Notes: generated from the letters alone by a model not told the origin. Positions 1 through 8,674 are shown, counted from the first letter of the stretch. The stretch is 64,000 bases of DNA from Staphylococcus sp. ACRSN (GCF_022346615.1 NZ_JAKRNS010000002.1:295330-359329); one strand, 5' to 3'. Translations and numbers: made by a program.

Positions 1-1
1 A

Positions 2-463
2 GTGAAAGAAACGCTAGAAAAGAAGCACGTCGAAGTGATTGGACCAGTAAATATGCAACGAGAGAATAAAAAAGGGAATAAAACATCATGGAGGCTATTA
101 TATATTGCAGATCCTGATTATAGAGTGAAACCACCATTCTTTATTCAATGGGATGATCCAGATGAAGTTAGGAATAAAAAGATTGAACCCTTTAAGCAAA
201 AGGAATTTTTAGTTAAATGGATGATTATTAATAGTACTGAGCGCACACATACTGTTGAAAAATGGCAAAAATGGTTTGATATGACGATTGTAAATGAGAC
301 GAGTACGTATACCGATTTGAAATTGGACCAAGATGCCATTATTTATAGAATATGTGATGCTGATCATTCGGGATATAAAACGATACAATTAACAGATAAA
401 AAGACAACTTCTTCGTATACGTTAATTATTAGAGGTGCTAATTATCAATTTGAAGCGAATTAA
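2..463 (+). CDS. VOC/glyoxalase-like protein, 3' fragment
   Basis: This is the 3' part of a gene cut by the left edge. The frame is open to the first base, so the in-frame GTG at position 2 is probably internal. The 153 visible residues include FFIQWDDPDEVR (about residues 46-57), which resembles the C-terminal half of glyoxalase-like (VOC superfamily) domain proteins of about 270 residues. No catalytic assignment is possible from the fragment. Its stop codon overlaps that of the convergent downstream gene by 4 nt. Family assignment is by recall of the motif; function is unknown. Confidence 0.6.
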   Translation: MKETLEKKHVEVIGPVNMQRENKKGNKTSWRLLYIADPDYRVKPPFFIQWDDPDEVRNKKIEPFKQKEFLVKWMIINSTERTHTVEKWQKWFDMTIVNETSTYTDLKLDQDAIIYRICDADHSGYKTIQLTDKKTTSSYTLIIRGANYQFEAN

Positions 464-711
464 TAAATATACATGTATACGCTATGTGCTATAAAGCAAA
501 TATGAATAAGTGATATGATTAATGTAATGAATGTTAGTAAGGTAATGTATTTATTAACTCTTAGCAACAAAAGAAAAATAGAAAGAACGAACGTTAAAAA
601 TGCTAATATAATTCTTAAACTTAAGAAAGAAACGGTTAGTGACTGAGTTACATCGTGAAAAATAAAAATAATATTAATGATTAGCAATAAACTTAAAATA
701 ATAATACGCAT
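460..711 (-). CDS. Small hydrophobic membrane protein (83 aa)
   Basis: This encodes an 83-residue, almost entirely hydrophobic protein with about three predicted membrane segments (residues 2-18, 30-50 and 56-76) and no recognisable domain. An AAGAGG ribosome binding site lies 8 nt before the ATG, which supports a real gene rather than a chance frame. It is transcribed toward the VOC-like gene and the two stop codons overlap. It stands divergent from femX. Function is unknown. Confidence 0.6.
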   Translation of the reverse strand: MRIIILSLLLIINIIFIFHDVTQSLTVSFLSLRIILAFLTFVLSIFLLLLRVNKYITLLTFITLIISLIHICFIAHSVYMYIY

Positions 712-833
712 AGTTTATACCTCTTTTTTAATTTTTAATATAGTATAGCAAATGAATGGTAAATATGTGAAAGAATGTTTGAAGCAATGTATAATACTTA
801 ATGTACTGTAATGATAAAGGAGACATCAGTTTT

Positions 834-2084
834 ATGGAAAAGATGAATATCACAAATCAAGAACATGATGCATTTGTAAAATCGCATCCCCAAGGTGATT
901 TATTACAATTGACAAAATGGGCAGAAACAAAACGACTAACGGGTTGGTATTCAAAACGAGTCGCAGTTGGGGAAGCTGGACAAATCGTTGGAGTAGCACA
1001 ACTTTTATTTAAGAAAGTGCCTAAACTACCTTATACTTTATGTTATATTTCTAGAGGTTTTGTAACAGATTACAGCAATAAACTTGCTTTAGAATCACTT
1101 CTAGAATACACGATGCAAATTGCAAAAGAAGAAAAGGCTTATGCCATAAAAATTGATCCAGATGTTGAAGTTGAACATGGAACAGATGCATTAACAAATT
1201 TAAAAGCGTTAGGTTTTAAACATAAAGGATTCAAAGAAGGTTTATCAAAAGATTATATACAACCACGAATGACGATGATTACACCGATTGATAAAACTGA
1301 TGAAGAATTGATTCAAAGTTTTGAAAGAAGAAATCGTTCTAAAGTAAGATTAGCACTTAAACGTGGGACTACAGTAGAACGATCAAATCGTGAAGGATTA
1401 AAAACATTCAGTAATTTAATGAAAATTACTGGTGAACGCGATGGGTTTTTAACACGTGATATCAGTTACTTTGAAAATATCTATGATGCTTTACATCCTG
1501 ATGGTGATGCTGAATTATTTCTTGTGAAATTGGAACCCAAACCAGTATTAAAAGATTTACGTAAAGATTTAGCAGATTTAGAAGCTGAGAAGTTAAAATT
1601 AGCAGAAAAGAAACAAGATAAGAAAACATTAAATAAAATCAACGATGTTGAAAATAAAATGACAAAAACGAATGAATTAATTGAAGAAATGGAAGCTTTA
1701 GAAGCGAAGCATCCAGATGGTATATACTTATCAGGTGCATTACTTATGTTTGCTGGTAAGAAATCATATTACTTATATGGTGCATCTTCAAATGATTACA
1801 GAGATTTTTTACCAAATCACCATATGCAATTTTCTATGATGCAATATGCTAGAGAACACGGTGCAACAACATATGATTTTGGTGGAACAGACAATAATCC
1901 GGATAAAGATTCATCACATTATGGTTTATGGACTTTTAAAAAGGTATGGGGAACATACTTAAGTGAAAAAGTTGGTGAATTTGATTATGTGCTAAACAAG
2001 CCATTGTATCAAGTGATTGAAAATGTAAAACCGAAGTTAACAAAAGCTAAAATTAATATATCTAGAAAACTAAAAAGAAAATAG
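834..2084 (+). CDS. femX: FemX (FmhB), lipid II:glycine glycyltransferase
   Basis: FemX attaches the first glycine of the pentaglycine bridge to the lysine side chain of lipid II, using glycyl-tRNA, on the inner face of the membrane; it is essential in S. aureus. The 416-residue protein has the FemABX fold of two GNAT-like domains. A charged helical hairpin (about 235-292, rich in K/E/L) interrupts the second domain, as in the family. Conserved blocks include RRNRSKVRLALKRG near 165-178 and TYDFGGTDNNPDKDS near 346-360. I chose the ATG at 834 because GGAG lies 11 nt upstream; an in-frame ATG at 801 has no such site. A large hairpin terminator follows. Confidence 0.95.
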   Translation: MEKMNITNQEHDAFVKSHPQGDLLQLTKWAETKRLTGWYSKRVAVGEAGQIVGVAQLLFKKVPKLPYTLCYISRGFVTDYSNKLALESLLEYTMQIAKEEKAYAIKIDPDVEVEHGTDALTNLKALGFKHKGFKEGLSKDYIQPRMTMITPIDKTDEELIQSFERRNRSKVRLALKRGTTVERSNREGLKTFSNLMKITGERDGFLTRDISYFENIYDALHPDGDAELFLVKLEPKPVLKDLRKDLADLEAEKLKLAEKKQDKKTLNKINDVENKMTKTNELIEEMEALEAKHPDGIYLSGALLMFAGKKSYYLYGASSNDYRDFLPNHHMQFSMMQYAREHGATTYDFGGTDNNPDKDSSHYGLWTFKKVWGTYLSEKVGEFDYVLNKPLYQVIENVKPKLTKAKINISRKLKRK

Positions 2085-2105
2085 TAAAGAAAATATCTAG
2101 TCATT

Positions 2106-2198
2106 ATCCCTGACGTGTTAAATTCAAGTTTATTATTAGCATGGTGAAATTACATGCTAAATTTGAGTTTAACTGTAACGTTAGGGATTTTTAATTTT
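2106..2198 (+). terminator. Nested hairpin terminator after femX
   Basis: The outer arms ATCCCT/AGGGAT (2106 and 2183-2188) and ACGTGTTAAATTCAA against its imperfect complement enclose a perfect inner stem TAGCATG/CATGCTA (2137-2143 and 2153-2159). A run of T follows. It is placed to end femX transcription and is larger than a usual intrinsic terminator. Confidence 0.7.
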
Positions 2199-2333
2199 TC
2201 TTAATCATTTAATAAAAGCAAATGAATTTGACACTAATAATCATAATTATAAAATAATTCAATAAAGCTATATTGTACAATTTGAAATTGTGGTAAATTG
2301 ATGTTGTTAGGGAAATTGAGAGGAGATATGGGA

Positions 2334-5300
2334 ATGATAAAGAGAATGCTACAATTCTCGTTAGGGAATAAATTTGCAATTTTTTTAATGGTATTATTAG
2401 TTATATTAGGTGGAATATACTCAAGTTTTAAAATGAAATTAGAATTACTGCCAGACGTTGAAACACCAATGATAACTGTTCAAACAACGATGCCTGGTGC
2501 TACACCGAACACTACAAAAACTGAGATAAGTGATAAAATTGATGAGCAAATTCGATCAATGGCCGATGTTAAAAATGTAAGTGCTCAGTCAATTCAAAAT
2601 GCATCAATAGTGTCTGTAGAGTATAGAGAAGGCACAAATTTAGACAACGCAGAAAATAAGCTGAAAAAAGAATTAGATAAAATTAAATTTAGTGAAAATA
2701 TTGAAGAACCAGAATTGAAGCGTAGTACTATGAACGCTTTTCCAATCGTTGCATATTCATTTACATCAAATAATGACGATTTAAAAAAGACAACTCAAAA
2801 ATTAGAAAAACAATTATTGCCAAAGTTACAGACAATCGATGGTGTGCAAAACGCACAACTCAATGGACAAACTTCACGTGAAGTTTCTATACAATTTAAA
2901 CAAAAGGCATTAGAAAAAAATGGTTTAACTGTAGATAGCGCACAGCAATACATAAAAAATGCTACAAGTGAAACACCATTGGGATTATTCCAGTTTAATA
3001 ATAAAGAAAAATCAGTAGTGATTGATGGTCAATTTAGTTCTGTAGAGGGCCTACGTAATTTGGAAATTCCCTTATCCGCATCAGGGACATCGTCAGCTGG
3101 AAACAGTGGTCAACAAGGGACAACATCACAACAATCAGAAAATGAAGGAAGTGGAATGTCTAGCACTTCTGGAATGAAACAAACGAGTCAAATGTCATCT
3201 GTTAAGTTGGCTGATGTTGCTAATGTAACAATTGGAGACGAAAGAAAATCTATTTCAAAAACGAATGGTAATGATGCAATCAATGTACAAATCATCAAAG
3301 CACAGGATGCGAACACTGTACAAGTTGCCAAAGATACAAAAAGAGAAATAGATCAATTTGTTAAAGAAAATCCAGATTTAAAAGATACCAAAGTTATGGA
3401 TACGGCTAAACCAATTGAAGACGCTATAAATACAATGATAGAAAAAGCAATATTGGGTACAATTTTTGCGATTATTATTATTTTACTGTTTTTAAAAAAT
3501 ATTAGAACAACGGCAATTTCTATTGTGTCTATCCCAATGTCGATATTAATAGCTATGATTGCGCTAAAGCTTTGTGATGTTTCATTAAATATATTAACAT
3601 TAGGTGCATTAACGGTCGCAATAGGACGTGTGATTGACGATTCGATTGTAGTAGTGGAAAACATCTATCGAAGACTATCAGATAGAGGAGAAACACTTAG
3701 GGGTGATAATTTAATTATTGACGCTACTAAAGAAGTGTTTAAACCAATTATGTCATCTACGATTGTTACAATAATCGTCTTTTTACCACTGGCATTTGTA
3801 TCAGGCTCAGTAGGACAAATGTTTAGACCATTTGCATTAGCAATTGCATTTAGTTTGCTTGCATCTTTATTAGTTTCTATAACAATTGTACCAGCGTTAA
3901 GTGCTAGTTTATTTAAAAATGGAATAAAGCAACAGAAAGCAGAAAAATTAGGCTTTATAAGTAAACAATATAAAAAAATATTACATTGGTCACTTAATCA
4001 TAAATGGATTGTGTTGATACTAAGTACATTGTTACTTGTCTTAAGTATTGGACTTGGTGCTGCTAAATTAGGCACAAGTTTTATTTCTACAGGTGAAGAT
4101 AAATACATGGCATTAACATATACACCGAAACCAGGAGAGACAAAGCAAAGTGTTTTAAGGCATGCAGAAAAAGTACAAGACTATTTAAATAAAAAAGATA
4201 AAGTCAGAACTGTACAATATTCTGTAGGTGGAGAAACCCCGACAGATCCAACAGGAAGTTCAAATAGTTTAGCTTTAATGGTTGAATATGATTCGAATAC
4301 TCCGAATTTCGATAAAGAACCGGATAAAGTATTGAAACATATTAAGCATTATCACCATCCAGGCGAATGGTCTAATCAAGACATGGGCACGGGTGGATCA
4401 AATAATAAATTAGAAATCACAGTAACAGGCCCATCACTAGAAGCGATTAAAGGAACTGTTAAATCCATTGAACACGAAATGGAACATACAAAAGGTCTAG
4501 CGAATGTGAAATCAGATTTAACTGAAACATATGAACAATACAATGTAAAAGTTAATCAAAATAAAGCGAGTGATAATGGCTTATCAGCATCACAAGTTGC
4601 GATGACATTAAGTCAAAACACACCAGAACAGTCCGTTACTAAGGTTAAAGAAGACGGTAAATCAATCGATGTGAAAGTGAAAAAAGAAAAAGAAACACAT
4701 TGGACAAAAGAAAAATTAGAAAATACAAAATTACAAGCACCTACAGGAAAATCAATTCGCTTAAGTGACATTGCAAAATTAGAAAAATCATCCACACCGA
4801 ATAAAATAGAAACCAAAGCAGGGGACTATACCACAAAAGTTTCTGCTAAAGTCACACAAAATGATGTTGGTTCTGTATCGAAAAATGTACTTACTAAAGT
4901 AGATAAACTAGACAAACCACATAATGTGAAGGCAAGCGTTGGTGGTGCAAATGAAGATATTTCTAATGCAATTGTACAACTTTCTGTTGCCATGTTAGCG
5001 GCGATTATTATTGTTTATTTAGTACTTGTATTAACATTTAAAGGTGGTTTAGCTCCATTTGCAATACTATTTTCATTACCTTACACGATTATTGGTGTTG
5101 TGATCGCACTTGTTATTTCGGGAGAAACAATATCTGTACCGAGTATGATAGGTATGTTAATGTTAATCGGTATTGTAGTGACCAATGCAATCGTACTCAT
5201 TGATAGAGTTATTAATAAAGAGAAACAAGGATTAGATATGCAATCTGCTTTACAAGAAGCAGGGGTGACACGTATAAGACCGATATTGATGACTGCTCTA

Positions 5301-5498
5301 GCAACAATAGCAGCACTTTTACCTATGTTATTTGGGGAAAATAGTTCCATTTTAATTTCAAAAGCTATGGCTGCAACGGTAATTGGCGGGCTTATATCAT
5401 CAACAATATTGACATTAATCGTGGTTCCAGTAATTTATGAAGTATTATTCACATTGAAAAGTAAGTTGTTTAAACGTAAAAATAAAACATCAAAATAA
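2334..5498 (+). CDS. RND-superfamily (AcrB/AcrD/AcrF-type) exporter
   Basis: This 1054-residue protein is an efflux transporter of the hydrophobe/amphiphile exporter kind, proton-driven in the cytoplasmic membrane. It has TM1 near 10-30, a large extracytoplasmic loop, a membrane block near 370-540 that contains GRVIDDSIVVVEN with the paired acidic residues D435-D436, a second large loop, and a C-terminal block near 885-1040. A Ser/Gly/Gln-rich low-complexity stretch sits near residues 246-285. An ATG at 2334 has GGAG 8 nt upstream; the earlier TTG/ATG at 2298-2301 and ATG at 2328 are badly spaced. It sits next to femX, as in S. aureus. It is not FarE, whose locus is elsewhere as I recall. Substrate is unknown. 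Confidence 0.88.
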   Translation: MIKRMLQFSLGNKFAIFLMVLLVILGGIYSSFKMKLELLPDVETPMITVQTTMPGATPNTTKTEISDKIDEQIRSMADVKNVSAQSIQNASIVSVEYREGTNLDNAENKLKKELDKIKFSENIEEPELKRSTMNAFPIVAYSFTSNNDDLKKTTQKLEKQLLPKLQTIDGVQNAQLNGQTSREVSIQFKQKALEKNGLTVDSAQQYIKNATSETPLGLFQFNNKEKSVVIDGQFSSVEGLRNLEIPLSASGTSSAGNSGQQGTTSQQSENEGSGMSSTSGMKQTSQMSSVKLADVANVTIGDERKSISKTNGNDAINVQIIKAQDANTVQVAKDTKREIDQFVKENPDLKDTKVMDTAKPIEDAINTMIEKAILGTIFAIIIILLFLKNIRTTAISIVSIPMSILIAMIALKLCDVSLNILTLGALTVAIGRVIDDSIVVVENIYRRLSDRGETLRGDNLIIDATKEVFKPIMSSTIVTIIVFLPLAFVSGSVGQMFRPFALAIAFSLLASLLVSITIVPALSASLFKNGIKQQKAEKLGFISKQYKKILHWSLNHKWIVLILSTLLLVLSIGLGAAKLGTSFISTGEDKYMALTYTPKPGETKQSVLRHAEKVQDYLNKKDKVRTVQYSVGGETPTDPTGSSNSLALMVEYDSNTPNFDKEPDKVLKHIKHYHHPGEWSNQDMGTGGSNNKLEITVTGPSLEAIKGTVKSIEHEMEHTKGLANVKSDLTETYEQYNVKVNQNKASDNGLSASQVAMTLSQNTPEQSVTKVKEDGKSIDVKVKKEKETHWTKEKLENTKLQAPTGKSIRLSDIAKLEKSSTPNKIETKAGDYTTKVSAKVTQNDVGSVSKNVLTKVDKLDKPHNVKASVGGANEDISNAIVQLSVAMLAAIIIVYLVLVLTFKGGLAPFAILFSLPYTIIGVVIALVISGETISVPSMIGMLMLIGIVVTNAIVLIDRVINKEKQGLDMQSALQEAGVTRIRPILMTALATIAALLPMLFGENSSILISKAMAATVIGGLISSTILTLIVVPVIYEVLFTLKSKLFKRKNKTSK

Positions 5499-5561
5499 AA
5501 CATCAAAATAAAATATAATTATAAAAAATAAGTCTGGGGAAATATAAATCCTAGAAAAACA

Positions 5562-5630
5562 ACCAGTAAATGAGCTTTTAAATGTCTACTTTGAAGGGAT
5601 TATATCACTCATTTACTGGTCTTTTATTTA
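5562..5630 (+). terminator. Terminator-like inverted repeat after the RND gene
   Basis: Perfect 13-bp arms ACCAGTAAATGAG (5562-5574) and CTCATTTACTGGT (5608-5620) are followed by CTTTTATTTATTG. The loop of about 33 nt is long for an intrinsic terminator, so it may also be a structured 3' end. Confidence 0.65.
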
Positions 5631-5650
5631 TTGTTTGATTGTTTGCTTAG

Positions 5651-5701
5651 GATACTTTTTAGCCTTAGTCTTCGACTGACATTACTTCCTTAGAAAGTAT
5701 C
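5651..5701. other. Nested hairpin of unknown role
   Basis: Arms GATACTTT (5651-5658) and AAAGTATC (5694-5701) enclose a smaller AGTC-TTCG-GACT-like hairpin. No T-run follows on the plus strand and no gene covers it. It lies between the RND terminator and the candidate small RNA. Confidence 0.45.
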
Positions 5702-5789
5702 GTCAAATTATTTCGCAAATGTATGTGTTTTTACATTAAAATAATACGAAACGCACTTACTTTCTCTATATTAATAAAGTTATTGTACC

Positions 5790-5940
5790 GATTCTGTACG
5801 TATTACATTAGGGGGAGAATAGTAAGAGTGAGGGACTACAGGATCGAGCCATACTCCAGGGGAAACATGTACGGTCAAAATCGTAAAATTTTAAATATAA
5901 AAAGAGAGCAAATCTATTACGGATTTGCTCTCTTATTTTT
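5790..5940 (+). ncRNA. Candidate structured small RNA with terminator
   Basis: A roughly 130-150 nt segment without a credible gene ends in a strong intrinsic terminator: AAGAGAGCAAATC (about 5901-5913), short loop, GATTTGCTCTCTT, then ATTTTT to about 5940. The body is unusually G-rich for this AT-rich chromosome (AGGGGGAG near 5810, GAGGGAC near 5830, CAGGGGAAAC near 5858) and contains CTCC that could pair with the upstream GGAG, as in G-tract-bearing staphylococcal Rsa RNAs. The start is inferred; no good -10 is visible. I considered RsaI/RsaOG but cannot confirm it, and I recall RsaI at another locus. The 96-codon open frame over this region has no ribosome binding site and runs through the terminator. 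Confidence 0.55.
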
Positions 5941-5987
5941 GAGAATGGCAATTTATATCCAGTCTCATTTTATAAATCATGTAAGTA

Positions 5988-6305
5988 CTAATAAAGTACA
6001 AGAGTTAAGATAATATAAATAATCAATAGACCTACGCTAATCATATTTAATATTTGTACTGCTTTTTTATCTTGTTTGATATGTTTAAACGCTGTGATTT
6101 CAACATTACCAACAATTAGTAAGAGTATAATAAATACCCACCAGTTTACAGCTGGGAAAGATAATGTTGTGATAGCAACTACAAATAATAATAAGAGAGC
6201 CATAATTATACGCAATATACGTGTAATTATCGTATCCATTTTAAAAATACTTATGTAACTAACTATTAAATATAGTACGGGTAAAAATATTAGATAGAGT
6301 TGCAT
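5988..6305 (-). CDS. Small multi-pass membrane protein (105 aa)
   Basis: The 105-residue protein has four hydrophobic segments (about 3-20, 29-49, 53-70 and 82-104) joined by short basic loops such as KHIKQDKK near 74-81. AAAGG lies 10 nt before the ATG. I recognise no functional family; it resembles conserved hypothetical staphylococcal membrane proteins at this locus. It is transcribed away from the 58-residue coiled-coil gene's start and toward the candidate small RNA. Confidence 0.7.
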   Translation of the reverse strand: MQLYLIFLPVLYLIVSYISIFKMDTIITRILRIIMALLLLFVVAITTLSFPAVNWWVFIILLLIVGNVEITAFKHIKQDKKAVQILNMISVGLLIIYIILTLVLY

Positions 6306-6370
6306 TAAAGAACATCCTTTCTATAATTCGCTCTTAATCTTAGCATGTAAAAAATAGATTTACTAGGATA

Positions 6371-6547
6371 TTATTTATGTTCTTTTTGACTAATTTCTGA
6401 ACGTATAGTAGCAATTTCTTGTTCTATTTCTTCCAATTGCTTCAATAGGGGATCTGTTTGCTGATTTACAGACTCTCTCTTTTCTAGGTCACCTTGTAAT
6501 CTTACATAATCATGCTTGAGCTCAATTAATTTTTGGTTTAAGTCCAT
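6371..6547 (-). CDS. Small coiled-coil protein (58 aa)
   Basis: I translated this by hand: 58 residues starting MDLNQKLIELKHDYVRLQGD and ending ISQKEHK. It is highly charged with no cysteine, and leucine/isoleucine spacing suggests one or two amphipathic helices broken by a proline near residue 33. AAAGGAG lies 9 nt before the ATG, a very good start signal. It lies upstream of, and co-directional with, the 105-residue membrane protein gene (65 nt gap), so the two may be co-transcribed. Function is unknown. Confidence 0.75.
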   Translation of the reverse strand: MDLNQKLIELKHDYVRLQGDLEKRESVNQQTDPLLKQLEEIEQEIATIRSEISQKEHK

Positions 6548-6702
6548 ATATATGTGCTCCTTTATGTTTAAATAAATAAAATTTTAAATTCATAGTTAGT
6601 ATAACATGAAACTGAAAGCTTCTAAAATCACCAAATTATATGTTAAAGTATGAAAATAGATTGTTAATTAATTTGAAAAAATAAAATGAAAGAAGGATTA
6701 TT

Positions 6703-7611
6703 GTGACGCAACAATTTATCATTATCATTTTACTGATTGCTTTAGGCTATTCGCTTAAAAGAATTAATTATTTTAAGGCAAATGATAGTCAAGTTTTCTC
6801 TACACTCGTTCTAAATGTCACGCTTCCTTCTTTGGTTATCGTAAATTTAAATAAAGCAGATTTGGATGTGTCGTTATCAATTTTACCAATTATGATGATA
6901 GCATATGGGGTCATTGCTAAAATCATAGTTATCTGGTTTTTTGTTAAATATGATAACCACGTAAGAGGCGCTACAGGTATGATGATGGCTTCCTTGAATA
7001 TTGGTTTATTTGCGTATCCTCTTGTCGAGGCAATATGGCCAAATTCTGGAATGATTTATTTTGGTATGGCTGATATAGGTGGGGCTATTATTATGTTTGG
7101 CGTAACTTACTTTGTCGGTAGTTACTTTAGCAGTGGCGGTGACAGTTTTGACTTCAAATATTTAGGAAAAAATTTATTGCGTTCTGTACCATTAATGACC
7201 TATATCATTATGTTTATACTTAATATGGCTAATATTCATTTTCCAAAACCTGTCATCGATTTTTTTACAGTGCTTTCAGGTGCAAATATGCCACTATCTA
7301 TGATTTTACTGGGATTAATGCTGAATTTTAGTATAGATAAGCGCTTCTTACCTATAGCACTTAAATATATCGCTATACATTATGGTTTAGGTATTGTAGC
7401 TGGTTTATTAGTTCACTATTTCTTACCTGTTAGCGATAATATGGTGAAAACAACATTACAAGTAGCATGGTTGTTACCAGTTGGTGTCGCGATTATACCA
7501 TACTCCATACAGTTTAAATATAAGACGCTACCGTTAGTTGGTATGGTTACTAATTTAACAATAGTGATTAGTATTATTATACTCTATATTTATCAAGCTA
7601 TATTTGTTTAG
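6703..7611 (+). CDS. AEC-family (auxin efflux carrier-type) transporter
   Basis: This 302-residue membrane permease of the AEC family has two repeats of about five helices separated by a short polar region near residues 145-160. Bacterial members export or import malate, lactate or other organic acids; the substrate here is not predictable. Features include TLVLNVTLPSLVIVNLNK near 36-53 and AWLLPVGVAIIPYSIQFKY near 255-273. Translation starts at GTG with AAGGA six to seven nt upstream; no in-frame ATG is near. It is monocistronic, followed by its own terminator. Confidence 0.85.
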   Translation: MTQQFIIIILLIALGYSLKRINYFKANDSQVFSTLVLNVTLPSLVIVNLNKADLDVSLSILPIMMIAYGVIAKIIVIWFFVKYDNHVRGATGMMMASLNIGLFAYPLVEAIWPNSGMIYFGMADIGGAIIMFGVTYFVGSYFSSGGDSFDFKYLGKNLLRSVPLMTYIIMFILNMANIHFPKPVIDFFTVLSGANMPLSMILLGLMLNFSIDKRFLPIALKYIAIHYGLGIVAGLLVHYFLPVSDNMVKTTLQVAWLLPVGVAIIPYSIQFKYKTLPLVGMVTNLTIVISIIILYIYQAIFV

Positions 7612-7667
7612 AAATATAGTAGGATATGAAATTAACGATTAGAAAACATTATAGTTAAGCGTATATG

Positions 7668-7715
7668 AGATCTAGTGATGTGTTTAGACATACATCACTA
7701 AATCTTTGTTTTATT
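7668..7715 (+). terminator. Terminator of the AEC transporter gene
   Basis: The arms AGATCTAGTGATGT (7668-7681) and ACATCACTAAATCT (7692-7705) pair with two mismatches, followed by TTGTTTTATTTT. Confidence 0.75.
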
Positions 7716-7761
7716 TTAAATTCAATTTTGTAAAAGGTAAAATAAATCACACGATGATAAT

Positions 7762-7801
7762 AAAAGGCGAGTGAGATAATTAAAATCTCACTCGCCTTTT
7801 T
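7762..7801. terminator. Bidirectional terminator downstream of gdh
   Basis: Perfect 16-bp arms AAAAGGCGAGTGAGAT and ATCTCACTCGCCTTTT flank a 7-nt loop, with A-run and T-run on the outer sides. It is best placed to end the minus-strand glcU-gdh operon and also backs up the AEC terminator. Confidence 0.85.
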
Positions 7802-7882
7802 AGTCTGCTCACTTTTTAAATTTTTGATTTAATCAAATATAGAAAAAGTAAACGTCATAGTTGTATTTAAAGTTAATAGCGA

Positions 7883-8674
7883 TTAACCTTTACCACCCAT
7901 GAATGCTGGATAATTAGTCATACCACCATCAACATAAATTGTTGTTCCGTGAATGTAACTAGCTAAATCTGATGCTAAGAATAATGCTACATTTGCTACT
8001 TGATCAGCTTCGCCAATTTCTTTTGCAGGAATCATTTCTAATGTTTCTGCACGTGTAGTTGGGTCTGAGAATTTTTCTCTTGTATGTTCAGTAACAATTG
8101 CCCCTGGTGAAATGTTATTAATTCTAATACCGTATTGCGCGTATTCCATTGACATTGTTTCCATCATTAATTTTAATCCGCCTTTACTAGCTGCATAGTT
8201 AGCATAGTTTGGCCATGGAATAGTGTCATGAACACTTGAAGTATTTAAAATTACACCTTTTTTATCTTCTTTGAAGAATTGATTAACAGCTGCTTTTGAA
8301 CCAATGAAAGCACCAGTTAAGTTGATATCAATAACTTTTTGCCATTCTTCTAAAGGCATTTCGTGTGTTGGAATTGGTTTTTCAAATCCTGCATTGTTAA
8401 TCATGATATCTAATGTACCAAAAGTTTCTACAGCTGTTTGTACTAAAAGATTAACATCGGCTTCTACTGAAACGTCAGCTTGTACTTTTATAGCTTGACC
8501 ACCAGCTTCTTCAATTAATTTGATAGATTGATCTACATCTTCAACATGGTGTTCTGAACGATAGTTCATTACTACTTTTGCTTCTGCTTTTCCGAATGCT
8601 TCAGCGAATGATTTACCAATTCCGCTACCTGCACCAGTGATTACAACGACTTTATCTTTTAAATCTGTGAACAT
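7883..8674 (-). CDS. gdh: Glucose 1-dehydrogenase, short-chain dehydrogenase family
   Basis: This 263-residue classical SDR enzyme oxidises glucose to gluconolactone with NAD(P)+ in characterised relatives. It has the nucleotide-binding TGAGSGIG (13-20), NNAG (93-96), catalytic Ser near 146-147 and YAASK (Y160, K164), and a C-terminal YVDGG typical of tetrameric SDRs. AGGAGG lies about 10 nt before the ATG. The gene follows glcU by 108 nt on the same strand, the glcU-gdh arrangement known from Staphylococcus xylosus and Bacillus, so imported glucose is probably oxidised by it. Substrate assignment rests on this context and similarity. Confidence 0.85.
   Translation of the reverse strand: MFTDLKDKVVVITGAGSGIGKSFAEAFGKAEAKVVMNYRSEHHVEDVDQSIKLIEEAGGQAIKVQADVSVEADVNLLVQTAVETFGTLDIMINNAGFEKPIPTHEMPLEEWQKVIDINLTGAFIGSKAAVNQFFKEDKKGVILNTSSVHDTIPWPNYANYAASKGGLKLMMETMSMEYAQYGIRINNISPGAIVTEHTREKFSDPTTRAETLEMIPAKEIGEADQVANVALFLASDLASYIHGTTIYVDGGMTNYPAFMGGKG

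Noticed and set aside
2334..5498. Naming the RND pump FarE or SecDF
   Set aside because: The locus next to femX is not the farE locus as I recall, and the protein is one complete HAE1-like polypeptide, not a SecDF fusion; the name is left open.
5790..5940. Calling the small RNA RsaI
   Set aside because: I recall RsaI at a different locus and cannot verify a sequence match; reported without a name.
5723..6013. 96-codon open frame over the candidate small RNA
   Set aside because: No ribosome binding site at its start, it reads through a strong terminator and overlaps the end of the membrane protein gene on the other strand; composition is unlike a protein.
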